Shown: positions 7,800 to 16,600 of the stretch, piece by piece
Layout of the letters: each line of letters opens with the position of its first letter
How positions within the stretch are numbered: position 1 is the first letter of the stretch
Assembly (NCBI GenBank): GCA_964419935.1
Contig: CAYQQJ010000010.1
Span: forward strand, 1 to 64,000
DNA: 64,000 nucleotides
Direction: 5' to 3'
Origin: CAYQQJ01 sp964419935
Lineage (GTDB): Bacteria > Pseudomonadota > Gammaproteobacteria > Pseudomonadales > Cellvibrionaceae
The notes under the pieces: model-generated
What the model was told of the DNA's origin: nothing
Databases searched by the model: none
What the model saw: the letters and a program-made list of their open reading frames with translations, nothing else
Position numbers and translations under genes: made by a program

Positions 7800-9746
7800 T
7801 TACCATCTTTGACCAGCGTCGTTATCCTGGAATTGCCATTCCCCGGTGCGGCGGCGGTTGCGGGACTCGTACTGGAATTTATTGCGCAAAAGACCACTGG
7901 GGTCATCCGGCACCTGGCGCAACCATTGTTCCAGCGCCTGTTGCTGTTCGCGCTCGGCCTGGGTCATGCGGGTAGAGGGCGCGGCCTGTTCCTCTGGATT
8001 TTCATCACCATCTTCGGTTGCCGGCTTTTGCTGTGCGGGAGTTTCCTCTTTCTCATCCGAAGGCTTTGATTCTTCATCGGCCTCATTCATGGCCTTGGAT
8101 TCTTCATCCTTTGGCTCTTCTGATTGTTGCTCCGCATCGTTGTTGCTGGGGTCGTCGTAAGGTTGATCTTGCTGCTCGGAAGGTTGCTGGGATTCGCCAT
8201 TTTGCTTTTGCTGATTCCCCTCGGAATTCTTGGAGCTTTGGTCATCTGAGGATTCTGACTTTTCTCTCTGATCGCCTTGCTGTTGGTCTTGTTGTTCATT
8301 TTCCTGGTCGTCATTTTCACCGTCCTGGTTCTGGCCTTTTTGTTTTTGCTGCTGTTGCTTTTTTTGTTCAAGTAGTTGCTGCGCAAGGTCCAGGTTGGCC
8401 TTGGCATCGGCATTGTCCGGATCTTTTTCCAGGGCGGCTTGATAGGCTTCCATTGCAGCTTCGTAGTCTTGCAACTGCATTAGCGCATTTCCCTTGTTGT
8501 AAGTGTCCCTGGCGCTGCCTCCCTGATTGAACGCGTCAAGGGCGCCTTCAAAGTCACCCGCGCGGTAACGCGCCGTTCCCTGCCACGATGGGTCTTCAAA
8601 CAGCTCCGCGGCCTTTGCCGGTTCATCCTCATTCATGGCTTCCTGAGCTTGTTGTGCCGGCGTCTGCCACAGATCCTCCCAGCTGAATGCGTGGGCCTGT
8701 TGCGGCATGGCCATCGGAATGAATACCAACGGCAGGCACATGACCCAACCTTTGCGGAACGCCAGTGCGGCGAACGGCAGAATCAACAGCAACAACCAGG
8801 GTCCGTGCTCGTACCAGGTGTCAAACACGCGGTCGCTTTCGCGCATGGTGCCGCTTTGGGAACTGAGCAGGGTGTGCAGGGTTTCTATGTCCTCATTGGA
8901 CTGCAGGAAAGGAACATAATAGGCGTTGATTTCAGCAGCCAGATCCTGCAGTTCGTTTTCATTGAGTTTGGCGATGACGATCTCACCGGCGGAAGTTTTA
9001 GCGAAGCCGCCTTCAGGCAGGGGAATGGGTGCGCCCTGATTTGTGCCAACTCCCCAGATAGTGATCTGGTGTTCTGCTCGCTGCTGAATGGTGGCCAGGG
9101 CGGAAAACGCGTCGGGCACAACGCCATCAGTAAGGATGAGCACATGGCCATTGGCTACACCGGCGTCCTGTAGCAGGGTATAAGCCATGCGCAGAGCCAT
9201 TTCCGGATTGCTGCCCGCGTTGGGCATGGCGGCGGGGGTGAGCGCCGGTAAGAGGCTGATAATGGTTTGAGTGTCATCGGTTAACGGTGTGACAACATGG
9301 GCTTCGCCTGCGTAGGCAATTAGCCCAGTGGTGCCTTCGCGGCGGGACTTGAGCAGGTCGATGAGCTTTAACTTTGAGCGCACCAGCCGCGATGGCTGAA
9401 GGTCCTGCGCCAACATTGATGGTGACATATCCCATAACACAACCACGGCCGAGCCACCTTTTTGTACCGGCTCGGGCAATTTCTGCCAAGCCGGCCCGGC
9501 CAGCGCAATGGCGGCGAGGCACCAGAGTGCCGATATTCCCAACAGCGGCCAACGTTTGTTGCGGGTCTCCTCGTTGTCCACGAGGTAACGCAACAGGTGT
9601 GGCGCAATGGCATCCTGCCATTGGCCGGCGCGGTTGTGTCGCTGCCAGAGAGCGGCGATCAACACCAATGCGGGTAGTATGGCCAGCAGCCACCACGGAC
9701 GTAAAAAATGGAACTGCTCAATCCAGACGGCAATTTCGGTGGTCAT
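7800..9746 (-). CDS. batB: BatB-BatC fusion: VWA domain, TPRs, acidic Gln-rich tail
   Basis: A 648-aa membrane protein. Two N-terminal membrane segments (around 15-32 and 60-80) precede a von Willebrand A domain with a MIDAS-type DMSPSM motif. Further hydrophobic segments follow, then TPRs (ARYRAGDFEGALDAFNQGG; YNKGNALMQLQDYEAAMEAY). The tail is long and rich in Gln, Glu, Asp and Lys. In Bacteroides, BatB (VWA) and BatC (TPR) are separate; here they are one polypeptide, as in Pseudomonas relatives. GGGAGG lies 8 nt before the ATG at 9746, whose ATGA overlaps the batA stop by 4 bp, indicating translational coupling. The low-complexity tail is probably disordered. Confidence 0.9.
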   Translation of the reverse strand: MTTEIAVWIEQFHFLRPWWLLAILPALVLIAALWQRHNRAGQWQDAIAPHLLRYLVDNEETRNKRWPLLGISALWCLAAIALAGPAWQKLPEPVQKGGSAVVVLWDMSPSMLAQDLQPSRLVRSKLKLIDLLKSRREGTTGLIAYAGEAHVVTPLTDDTQTIISLLPALTPAAMPNAGSNPEMALRMAYTLLQDAGVANGHVLILTDGVVPDAFSALATIQQRAEHQITIWGVGTNQGAPIPLPEGGFAKTSAGEIVIAKLNENELQDLAAEINAYYVPFLQSNEDIETLHTLLSSQSGTMRESDRVFDTWYEHGPWLLLLILPFAALAFRKGWVMCLPLVFIPMAMPQQAHAFSWEDLWQTPAQQAQEAMNEDEPAKAAELFEDPSWQGTARYRAGDFEGALDAFNQGGSARDTYNKGNALMQLQDYEAAMEAYQAALEKDPDNADAKANLDLAQQLLEQKKQQQQKQKGQNQDGENDDQENEQQDQQQGDQREKSESSDDQSSKNSEGNQQKQNGESQQPSEQQDQPYDDPSNNDAEQQSEEPKDEESKAMNEADEESKPSDEKEETPAQQKPATEDGDENPEEQAAPSTRMTQAEREQQQALEQWLRQVPDDPSGLLRNKFQYESRNRRRTGEWQFQDNDAGQRW

Positions 9747-10759
9747 TGTGCGGCCTCCCGCCGAAATCCCCGGCTCGTCAGCAGGTGCCACAATGCGGCA
9801 ATAAAACTGAGCAACAGGGCGATACCCAATGGCCAGAAATAAAGCGCACTGATGGGCCGAAAGACTTCAGCTTCCTGTTCCACCGGCTCCAGTTGATCGA
9901 GCAAGGCATAAATTTCCTGCAACTCCTCCGGGTTTCGCGCGCGAAAATACGCGCCGCCGGTTTGGTCGGCGATGTATTGGAGTGTTTCTTCATCCAGGTC
10001 GGCTGACGGGTTGATCTGGCGGGAAAACTGCCGGAACAGGCCGCCCTGGACTTCCATGACGTCGGCACCGACGCCGATGGTGTAAATCTTGATGCCCGCA
10101 ATACGCGCGAGATCGGCGGCTTTGCGCGGCGAGACTTCACCGGCGGTGTTGGCCCCATCCGTTAGTAGAATCAATATTCGCTTACCTTCGGGTCTGTCGC
10201 GCAGGCGCTTGATGGCAAGGCCGATGGCGTCGCCAATGGCGGTTTGCTCTCCGGCAAAACCGAGCCGGGTTTCCTGCAACAGTTTGTTGACGGTCACCCG
10301 GTCGAAGGTCAGCGGTGCCTGCAGGTAGGCTTGCGTGCCGAACACAATCAGGCCCAAGCGATCACTCTCGCGGCGTTTAACAAACTCGCCGACCACGTAC
10401 TTGACGATGCTGATGCGCGGTACCTGTTCACCCTGAACAATCATGTCCGGCGTCTCCATGCTGCCGGAAATGTCCACCGCCAGCATCAGGTCGCGCCCTT
10501 CGGTCGGCAGGCTCACAGGATTTCCCACCCACTGCGGGCGAGCGGCGGCGATGACCAACAGACACCAGGCAAGTGCCAGCAGAAAGCTGATCACCCGGTG
10601 TGGCAAATCGTTGTGTTCACTCAGGGAGGCGTCGGATAAGCGGTTGAAAAATGGCACCCGCAGCGCGGACAGCTTCTGCTCCGCCCGGGGCAGAAGCCAA
10701 TAGGTGAGCAGGGGCAGGGGTAGTATCAACAAAACCCAGGGCCAGGCGAGATCAAGCAC
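9743..10759 (-). CDS. batA: BatA-like VWA-domain membrane protein
   Basis: About 338 aa with two N-terminal membrane segments (LAWPWVLLILPLPLLTYWLL and another near residue 60), a VWA domain with an intact MIDAS (DISGSM) and TDG motif (LLTDGAN), and a C-terminal membrane segment (FWPLGIALLLSFIAALW). It is expected to act with BatB, BatD and the MoxR ATPase as a metal-dependent adhesion or chaperone module at the inner membrane. The GTG at 10759 is chosen because GGGGGA precedes it by 7 nt and the protein then starts VLDLAWPW, as family members do. An ATG at 10774 is the alternative. It overlaps the DUF4381 stop by 8 bp. Confidence 0.88.
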   Translation of the reverse strand: MLDLAWPWVLLILPLPLLTYWLLPRAEQKLSALRVPFFNRLSDASLSEHNDLPHRVISFLLALAWCLLVIAAARPQWVGNPVSLPTEGRDLMLAVDISGSMETPDMIVQGEQVPRISIVKYVVGEFVKRRESDRLGLIVFGTQAYLQAPLTFDRVTVNKLLQETRLGFAGEQTAIGDAIGLAIKRLRDRPEGKRILILLTDGANTAGEVSPRKAADLARIAGIKIYTIGVGADVMEVQGGLFRQFSRQINPSADLDEETLQYIADQTGGAYFRARNPEELQEIYALLDQLEPVEQEAEVFRPISALYFWPLGIALLLSFIAALWHLLTSRGFRREAAQ

Positions 10760-11294
10760 GCAACTGTCCCCCATGTACCCGATGGCCGGCAATCCAGAGT
10801 CTCGCCTGGGTGTAGCATTGTTGCAGCGCGAAGGGATCGGCTTCCGGACTGTAAGCGGCTTGTAATAATCCGGAGCCCTCCGGCGACCGGAAATTGCAGC
10901 TGGCACAGGTGCTGTCGAGGAATTTCAGCCAGTCTTCACCGTGGAGCCCGGCAATTCGTTGCGCGTCGTGGGGGTAGGCGGTTAATGCGGTGCGCTTGAG
11001 TAGTTCCAGCAATTCCTGCGCGTAAACGTTGCCATTGCCACTGGAGCGATAGCGCTCCCGGGTCAGCATCAATTCGCGGCTGGCTTCGCGACGGTAGGCG
11101 CGTTTGCGGTTGTACTTCATCGCTTTGATGGTCAGCAGTACCAACGCGCCTACCAGCAAGAGTGCCAATAGCCACCAACCCGGAGCAGGTGGCCAGGAAG
11201 AAACCGGTGGGGGTTCGTGCAGGTCGCGCATTTCCGCTAACTGCGTATTTTGTGGTGCCGCTGGCGCGGTTGATTGAACAGTGGGCTGACTCAT
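10752..11294 (-). CDS. DUF4381 protein of the Bat operon
   Basis: A 180-aa protein with a Pro/Ala-rich N-terminus (LHEPPPVSSWPPAPGWW), one membrane segment (WLLALLLVGALVLLTIKAM), and a cytosolic helical domain (RREASRELMLTRERY; LLELLKRTALTAYP) typical of DUF4381. Members almost always sit between the DUF58 gene and the VWA genes of MoxR/Bat clusters; the molecular function is unknown. The ATG at 11294 is 7 nt after the DUF58 stop (TGA 11304-11302), which fits an operon; longer in-frame starts would run into DUF58. Confidence 0.82.
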   Translation of the reverse strand: MSQPTVQSTAPAAPQNTQLAEMRDLHEPPPVSSWPPAPGWWLLALLLVGALVLLTIKAMKYNRKRAYRREASRELMLTRERYRSSGNGNVYAQELLELLKRTALTAYPHDAQRIAGLHGEDWLKFLDSTCASCNFRSPEGSGLLQAAYSPEADPFALQQCYTQARLWIAGHRVHGGQLRA

Positions 11295-11301
11295 TGCGGT
11301 C

Positions 11302-12276
11302 TCATGATTTTTTTCGGTTATTGCTTGAGCGAGCATTCTGTCGGCGCTGGCTGAACAAATCCAGCGCCAGTTGTTCCGCCGTTGATTGAGTATCGGCATT
11401 CACCAGCGGGATGCCGGCGTTGTTGCACAAACTGCGGAGACTGTTCAGGCGCTCATCGTAGCGGCGGGAAAAATCCGTCCGCGTGGCTCTGGAGCCGGCA
11501 TCCAGCAGTCGCTTGTGCCGGCCATCAGTAATTGGCAATAAACCACGACGGGGAAGTTCGCGTTCCAGCGGGTCAACAATGTGGATCAGAGTCGCGTCGC
11601 AGTGTTTGGTCAAAGTGGCCAGAGGTTCGCGGCAGCTGTCGTCGAAATCGTAAAAATCGCTCAGCACAAAAACAGAGCTGCCGGGTTTGGCGACGCGTCT
11701 GAGATCCGTCAGCATACTGGCCAGCGAGATGCTGTCGCTCTGGGGGACCGGTGTAGACAGCGCGTGGTTGTAATCCAGCAGTTGATGGAGGAATTCCAGC
11801 ACCGCGTGTTTGCCCCGGCGCGCCCGAATGTCCGTCTGCTGATGGTCGCCCAGAAGCAGGGCGCCAATGCGATCGTTATTCGCCTGGGCCGTCCAGCTGA
11901 TGATAGCGGCCAGTTCTGCGGCAAACACGGATTTGAACTGCACGCGGCTGCCGAAAAACATGGGTGACCGCTGATCGACCATCACAAACACCGGACGCTC
12001 GCGTTCTTCCTGAAACAGTTTGGTGTGGGGGCTTTGGGTGCGTGCGGTGACGCGCCAGTCAATGGTGCGAATGTCATCGCCCGCCTGGTAAGGCCGAACC
12101 TCGGCGAACTCCATGCCGCGTCCGCGAGCACGCGTGCGCTGGCTTCCGTCCATCAAGGCCGAACTGTTGCGCCGGGTGACCAGCGTCAGGTTCTGGGAGA
12201 GGTAGCGCAGGCGCAGCAGGTCTTCGGTGCTGCTGTAAACGCCGGCAACGGCCTTGGGGTGGGCGGTGGTTTTCAC
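11302..12276 (-). CDS. DUF58 protein of the MoxR/Bat operon
   Basis: A 324-aa soluble protein. The DUF58 signature region GRGMEFAEVRPYQAGDDIR-TIDWRVTARTQ lies near residues 52-85, followed by a VWA-like fold (VFVMVDQRSPMFFG; VFVLSDFYDF). DUF58 proteins are partners of MoxR AAA+ ATPases. The GTG at 12276 is preceded by AGGA at 9 nt. It is the second gene of the minus-strand operon, 92 bp after moxR. No membrane segment is visible, so it probably works on the cytosolic side of the complex. Confidence 0.87.
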   Translation of the reverse strand: MKTTAHPKAVAGVYSSTEDLLRLRYLSQNLTLVTRRNSSALMDGSQRTRARGRGMEFAEVRPYQAGDDIRTIDWRVTARTQSPHTKLFQEERERPVFVMVDQRSPMFFGSRVQFKSVFAAELAAIISWTAQANNDRIGALLLGDHQQTDIRARRGKHAVLEFLHQLLDYNHALSTPVPQSDSISLASMLTDLRRVAKPGSSVFVLSDFYDFDDSCREPLATLTKHCDATLIHIVDPLERELPRRGLLPITDGRHKRLLDAGSRATRTDFSRRYDERLNSLRSLCNNAGIPLVNADTQSTAEQLALDLFSQRRQNARSSNNRKKS

Positions 12277-12368
12277 TCTTGCGATTCCTGTGGGTGATGA
12301 ACAATGTGAGTGATCGCGATCAATATGCTGAACATCTGCGGCTCACACGGTAGCTTAAATGATCGCGG

Positions 12369-13334
12369 CTACACCACAGGTACACGCTGTTGAATCTCGG
12401 CAATGACATCATCGGGCGTCATACCGTTGGCCTCGGCTTCGAAGCTCAGCAACAATCGGTGGCGGAATACGTCTCCGAGCACGGCCTGAACATCGTCCGG
12501 GCTGACAAAGTCCTTGCCCTTCAACCAGGCGTGGGCGCGGGCGCAGCGGTCGAGGCCAATGGTCGCCCTCGGGCTGACACCGAACTCGATCCACTTTGCG
12601 AGGTCCGCACCATAGGCGTCCGGTGAACGGGTGGCTGCGGTGAGCTGCACAATGTATTCCTCGACAGCGTCAGCCATGTGGACTTGTAAAGCCTCCTCCC
12701 GCGCCGCAAATAGCGCCGCCTGAGTCACGGCTTCGGGGGGCGGAGTCACCGGTCTCTGTTGACTGGCTTCGTTGCGCGCCAGGCGCAGAATGTCCCGCTC
12801 GGCCTCGGTATCAGGGTAATTGACCCGCACATGCATGAGGAAACGGTCGAGCTGGGCCTCTGGCAGAGGATAGGTGCCTTCCTGCTCGATGGGGTTCTGC
12901 GTGGCCATCACCAGAAACAGCGCTGGCAGTGCATAGGTCGCCTGACCCACACTGACTTGTCGCTCAGCCATGGCTTCCAACAGTGCCGATTGAACTTTGG
13001 CCGGCGCGCGGTTGATTTCGTCGGCGAGGACCAGGTTATGGAAAATCGGCCCTCGCTGAAACTCAAAAGTCCCATTCTCTGGGCGGTAGATATCGGTACC
13101 GGTCACATCCGACGGCAGCAGATCCGGCGTGAATTGGATGCGGTGGAAATCGCCTTCAATGCCGTCGGCCAGGGTTTTGATAGCCTTGGTCTTGGCCAGT
13201 CCGGGAGCACCTTCCACCAGAAGGTGGCCATCGGCGATCAGTGCGATCAGAAGTCGTTCAATCAGGTTTGGTTGTCCCACGATCTGGCTGTCAAGCCAGG
13301 TTTGCAAGCTTTGTACGGCGGAGAGATTTGACAT
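12369..13334 (-). CDS. MoxR-family AAA+ ATPase
   Basis: First gene of the operon. About 321 aa with Walker A GAPGLAKT (around residue 37), Walker B region LVLADEINRAP, the sensor/arginine region ATQNPIEQEGTYPLPEAQLDRF typical of MoxR, and a C-terminal lid. MoxR ATPases act as chaperones that mature or assemble VWA-domain partners, here presumably BatA and BatB. The start at 13334 gives the family's usual N-terminus (short helix, then IVGQ). A longer reading from 13400 adds 22 residues with no family resemblance and no ribosome-binding site. Even at 13334 the ribosome-binding site is weak. Confidence 0.9.
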   Translation of the reverse strand: MSNLSAVQSLQTWLDSQIVGQPNLIERLLIALIADGHLLVEGAPGLAKTKAIKTLADGIEGDFHRIQFTPDLLPSDVTGTDIYRPENGTFEFQRGPIFHNLVLADEINRAPAKVQSALLEAMAERQVSVGQATYALPALFLVMATQNPIEQEGTYPLPEAQLDRFLMHVRVNYPDTEAERDILRLARNEASQQRPVTPPPEAVTQAALFAAREEALQVHMADAVEEYIVQLTAATRSPDAYGADLAKWIEFGVSPRATIGLDRCARAHAWLKGKDFVSPDDVQAVLGDVFRHRLLLSFEAEANGMTPDDVIAEIQQRVPVV

Positions 13335-13660
13335 TAATGAGTGACACCATATCGTTAAAATTATGTCTGACCTGTTGCAGCACCGATGCCCATGTTTCAA
13401 TGTTCATACGGGTTTGCCAGAGAGCGGGCTGCCGCCGGCCAGGCAGTTGGAGTGGCAGATGCTGATAAAGTTCCCGCACGCGGCAAAATCTGTGCAAAGA
13501 AAGCTTAAGGCAATGTTGCTGCGCGGCTGTGATAGCTGTCTATCTTAGGGATTTGATCGTGATTTTCAAGACTGAGAACATGGCGTGATCAACTGTAAAC
13601 GGTAAATCAACACCATCGACCCAATTCTGATTCATCGAGAAGGCGACCAGGAGTATTGCA
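13335..13660. other. Divergent promoter region moxR / gdhB
   Basis: A 326-bp gap between two divergent genes. It contains a small GC hairpin (CTGCC...GGCAG near 13430-13447) and the gdhB ribosome-binding site AGGAG (13648-13652). No convincing -35/-10 pair or operator was seen on either strand, and no small gene. Confidence 0.4.
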
Positions 13661-16600
13661 GTGGAAATAACCGGAGTGGTTACAGGTAGCGGAGAAGTAA
13701 CAGCTGAAAGCCGCGAAGCCTTGTTGAAGCAATTGACGGAGGAGTTCGAAGCGCGGTTTGACGAACACGAAGCGAAAGCCATATCAGATTTCGCGCGGGT
13801 GTTCTTTGCCCATTTTCCGTTGCAGGACTGGTCTGACCGTCCCCTGAGCGATGTGCTCGGCTGCTGTTACACCTTATGGCATCATTTGCAGAGTCGCCGG
13901 AGCGAACTCCCGGCGGTGCGAGTATTCAATCCGAGCCTGGAAGAACATGGCTGGCTGTGCGGCCGCACGGTCATTACGGTGCTGCAGAACGATATGCCGT
14001 TCCTGGTGGATTCGATCCGCCTGGAATTGAATCGCCGCAATGTCGCCATTCATGTGCTGAAAAGCAACGTGCTTTACGTCGGACGCGATGCCGAGGGCAA
14101 GCCCAGAGCGATATACGGCGGCGGTGAGCCACCGGGGGAGGGAGGCGAGCTGACATTCGCCAAGGAAGCCCTGGTTTACATCGAGATTGGTTTGCACAGC
14201 TCGGAAACTGAAAGGGCAGGCCTGCGTACCACGGTCGAAGGTGTGCTGAAGGATGTGGGCATCGTCGTGGATGATTTTGATGGCATGCTGCACAAGGTGG
14301 AGACGCTGACACAGAATGTCGGCCGCGGGGCGAAGGGCAATGAGGCAAGCGGTGAGGGCGACGGCAAAGCAGCGTCACAGCTGCACGTTCGTCCGGACGT
14401 TCAAGAGGTGCAGGAGTTTCTGCGCTGGCTGGCGGACTCTCATTTTACCTTTTTGGGATATCGCGAATATGAATTCGTCGATGAAGACGGTTCGCGACTG
14501 CTGCAGGAAGTGCCCCAGGCGCGGCTCGGTGTCTTTCGCAAACTGGATACGCAGCCGTCAGAAGTCAAAGAGACGGATTTCAGTTTGGGGATGGCTGAAT
14601 TCTATGCCTCCAATGAGTTGATTGCGTTTTCGAAAAGCTCCACTCGCTCTTATATTCACCGGTCCGTTCACCCGGACTACGTCGTCGTCAAACGTTTCGA
14701 CGAGAACGGCCGTGTCTGTGGCGAATCGCGAATTCTGGGGCTTTTTACCTATTCTGTTTACAGTCTCACACCCACTGAAATACCGCTGTTACGGGAAAAG
14801 GTGGCGCGAATCATTGAGCGCAGCAATCTGGACCCCCAGAGTCACGACGGCAAAAATTTGCGCCGCGTGATTGAAAACTTCCCTCGGGACGAATTGTTCC
14901 AAACGCCCCTGGATGAACTTTATAAAAATGTTATGGGCGTTGCCAGCATTAACGAACGCCGCGTTGTGCGCCTGTTTATGCGCCGGGATCCATTCGGCAA
15001 CTTTGTAACGTGCCTGGTGTATGTGCCGCGGGATTTATATAGCACGGCCATCCGCCTCAAGATTGAACAGCTCATTGGCAAGGCTATCCATTCAGATGAG
15101 CTGGATTCGACCACCTATTTCTCCGAATCCACACTGGCGCGGGCGCAAATTGTTTTCCGTGTCAGTGATAAGGAGCCAGTGGAGTTCGATTTGCGCGAGC
15201 TGGAGGCCGGCGTGGTAGCAATAACGCGCAGCTGGGCAGATCAACTGGAGCAGGCATTTATGGATTCCCTTGGCGAGGGGCCAGGCCTGGAACGCTTTCG
15301 TCAATTCAAGCAGGCGTTCTCATCCGGTTACCAGGAAAGCTTTGATGCGCGCACCGCTGTTCATGATATTGCGATGCTTGATCAGCTGAACCAAGGGCGC
15401 AGCATTGCGATGAATTTTTATCGGCCCATGGCGGCCGATAACGGACGCATGCGATTCAAAGTCATACATCTGGATACGGTGGTTGAGCTGTCTCAGGTGG
15501 TGCCGATTCTGGAGCACCTGGGTTTGCGTGTGGTGGGCGAACACCCATACAAAATCAGGCCGGCGGATGGCCGCATCATTTGGTTGCACGATTTCGAATT
15601 GCAGCTTGGCCTGCCGGTCGCCATTGATGTGCATTCGGTTCGCACATTGTTTGAAGAAGCCTTCGCTAACATTTGGCAGGGGCGCACAGAAAGTGACGGG
15701 TTCAACCGGCTGGTGCTGGGTGCGCGCCTGAACTGGCGGGAAGTGACGGTGCTACGCGCTTACGCGGCTTACATGAAGCAGACCGCATTCAATTTCAGCC
15801 AGGACTATATTGCCGACACGCTCGCCAAGCATCTGGATATCACCCGCAACCTGGTGGCCTTGTTCAAGGCCTGCTTCAACCCCCGGTTGACGGCCAAGGC
15901 CAGTGCCAAGGCGAGCGCCGAAGGCTCCACGGAAAACCAGCGTGCGCAGCGGCTGGAACAAAAAATTCTCGATGCGCTGGACTCCGTCCCCAATCTTAAC
16001 GAAGACCGTATCTTGCGCCATTATCTTGAGCTGATTCAGGCATCCCTGCGCACGAATTTTTTCCAGACGGATGCCAACGGCAATGGTAAGGATTACCTCT
16101 CTATCAAGTTTGATTCAGGCAGAATTCCGGGCATTCCAAAGCCGCGACCCAAGTTCGAGATTTTTGTTTATTCCCTGCGCATGGAAGGTGTGCATCTGCG
16201 TGGGGGCAAAGTGGCTCGCGGCGGTTTGCGCTGGTCGGACCGATTGCAAGACTATCGCACGGAAGTACTCGGTCTGATGAAGGCGCAACAGGTCAAGAAC
16301 GCCGTCATTGTTCCCACCGGGGCCAAAGGCGGTTTTGTACCCAAGCAGATTCCGCTTGTAGCAGATCGGGACCAGCGGCAGCAGGAGGCCATTGCCTGTT
16401 ATCAGATGTTTATTCGCGGGTTGCTGGATATTACCGACAACTTTGTTGAAGGGGCTTTGATACCGCCGCCGGATGTGGTGCGCCGGGACGACGATGACCC
16501 TTATTTGGTGGTTGCGGCAGATAAAGGTACAGCGAGCTTTTCCGACATTGCCAATGATATTTCCTTGTCATATCACTACTGGCTCGGCGATGCGTTTGCC

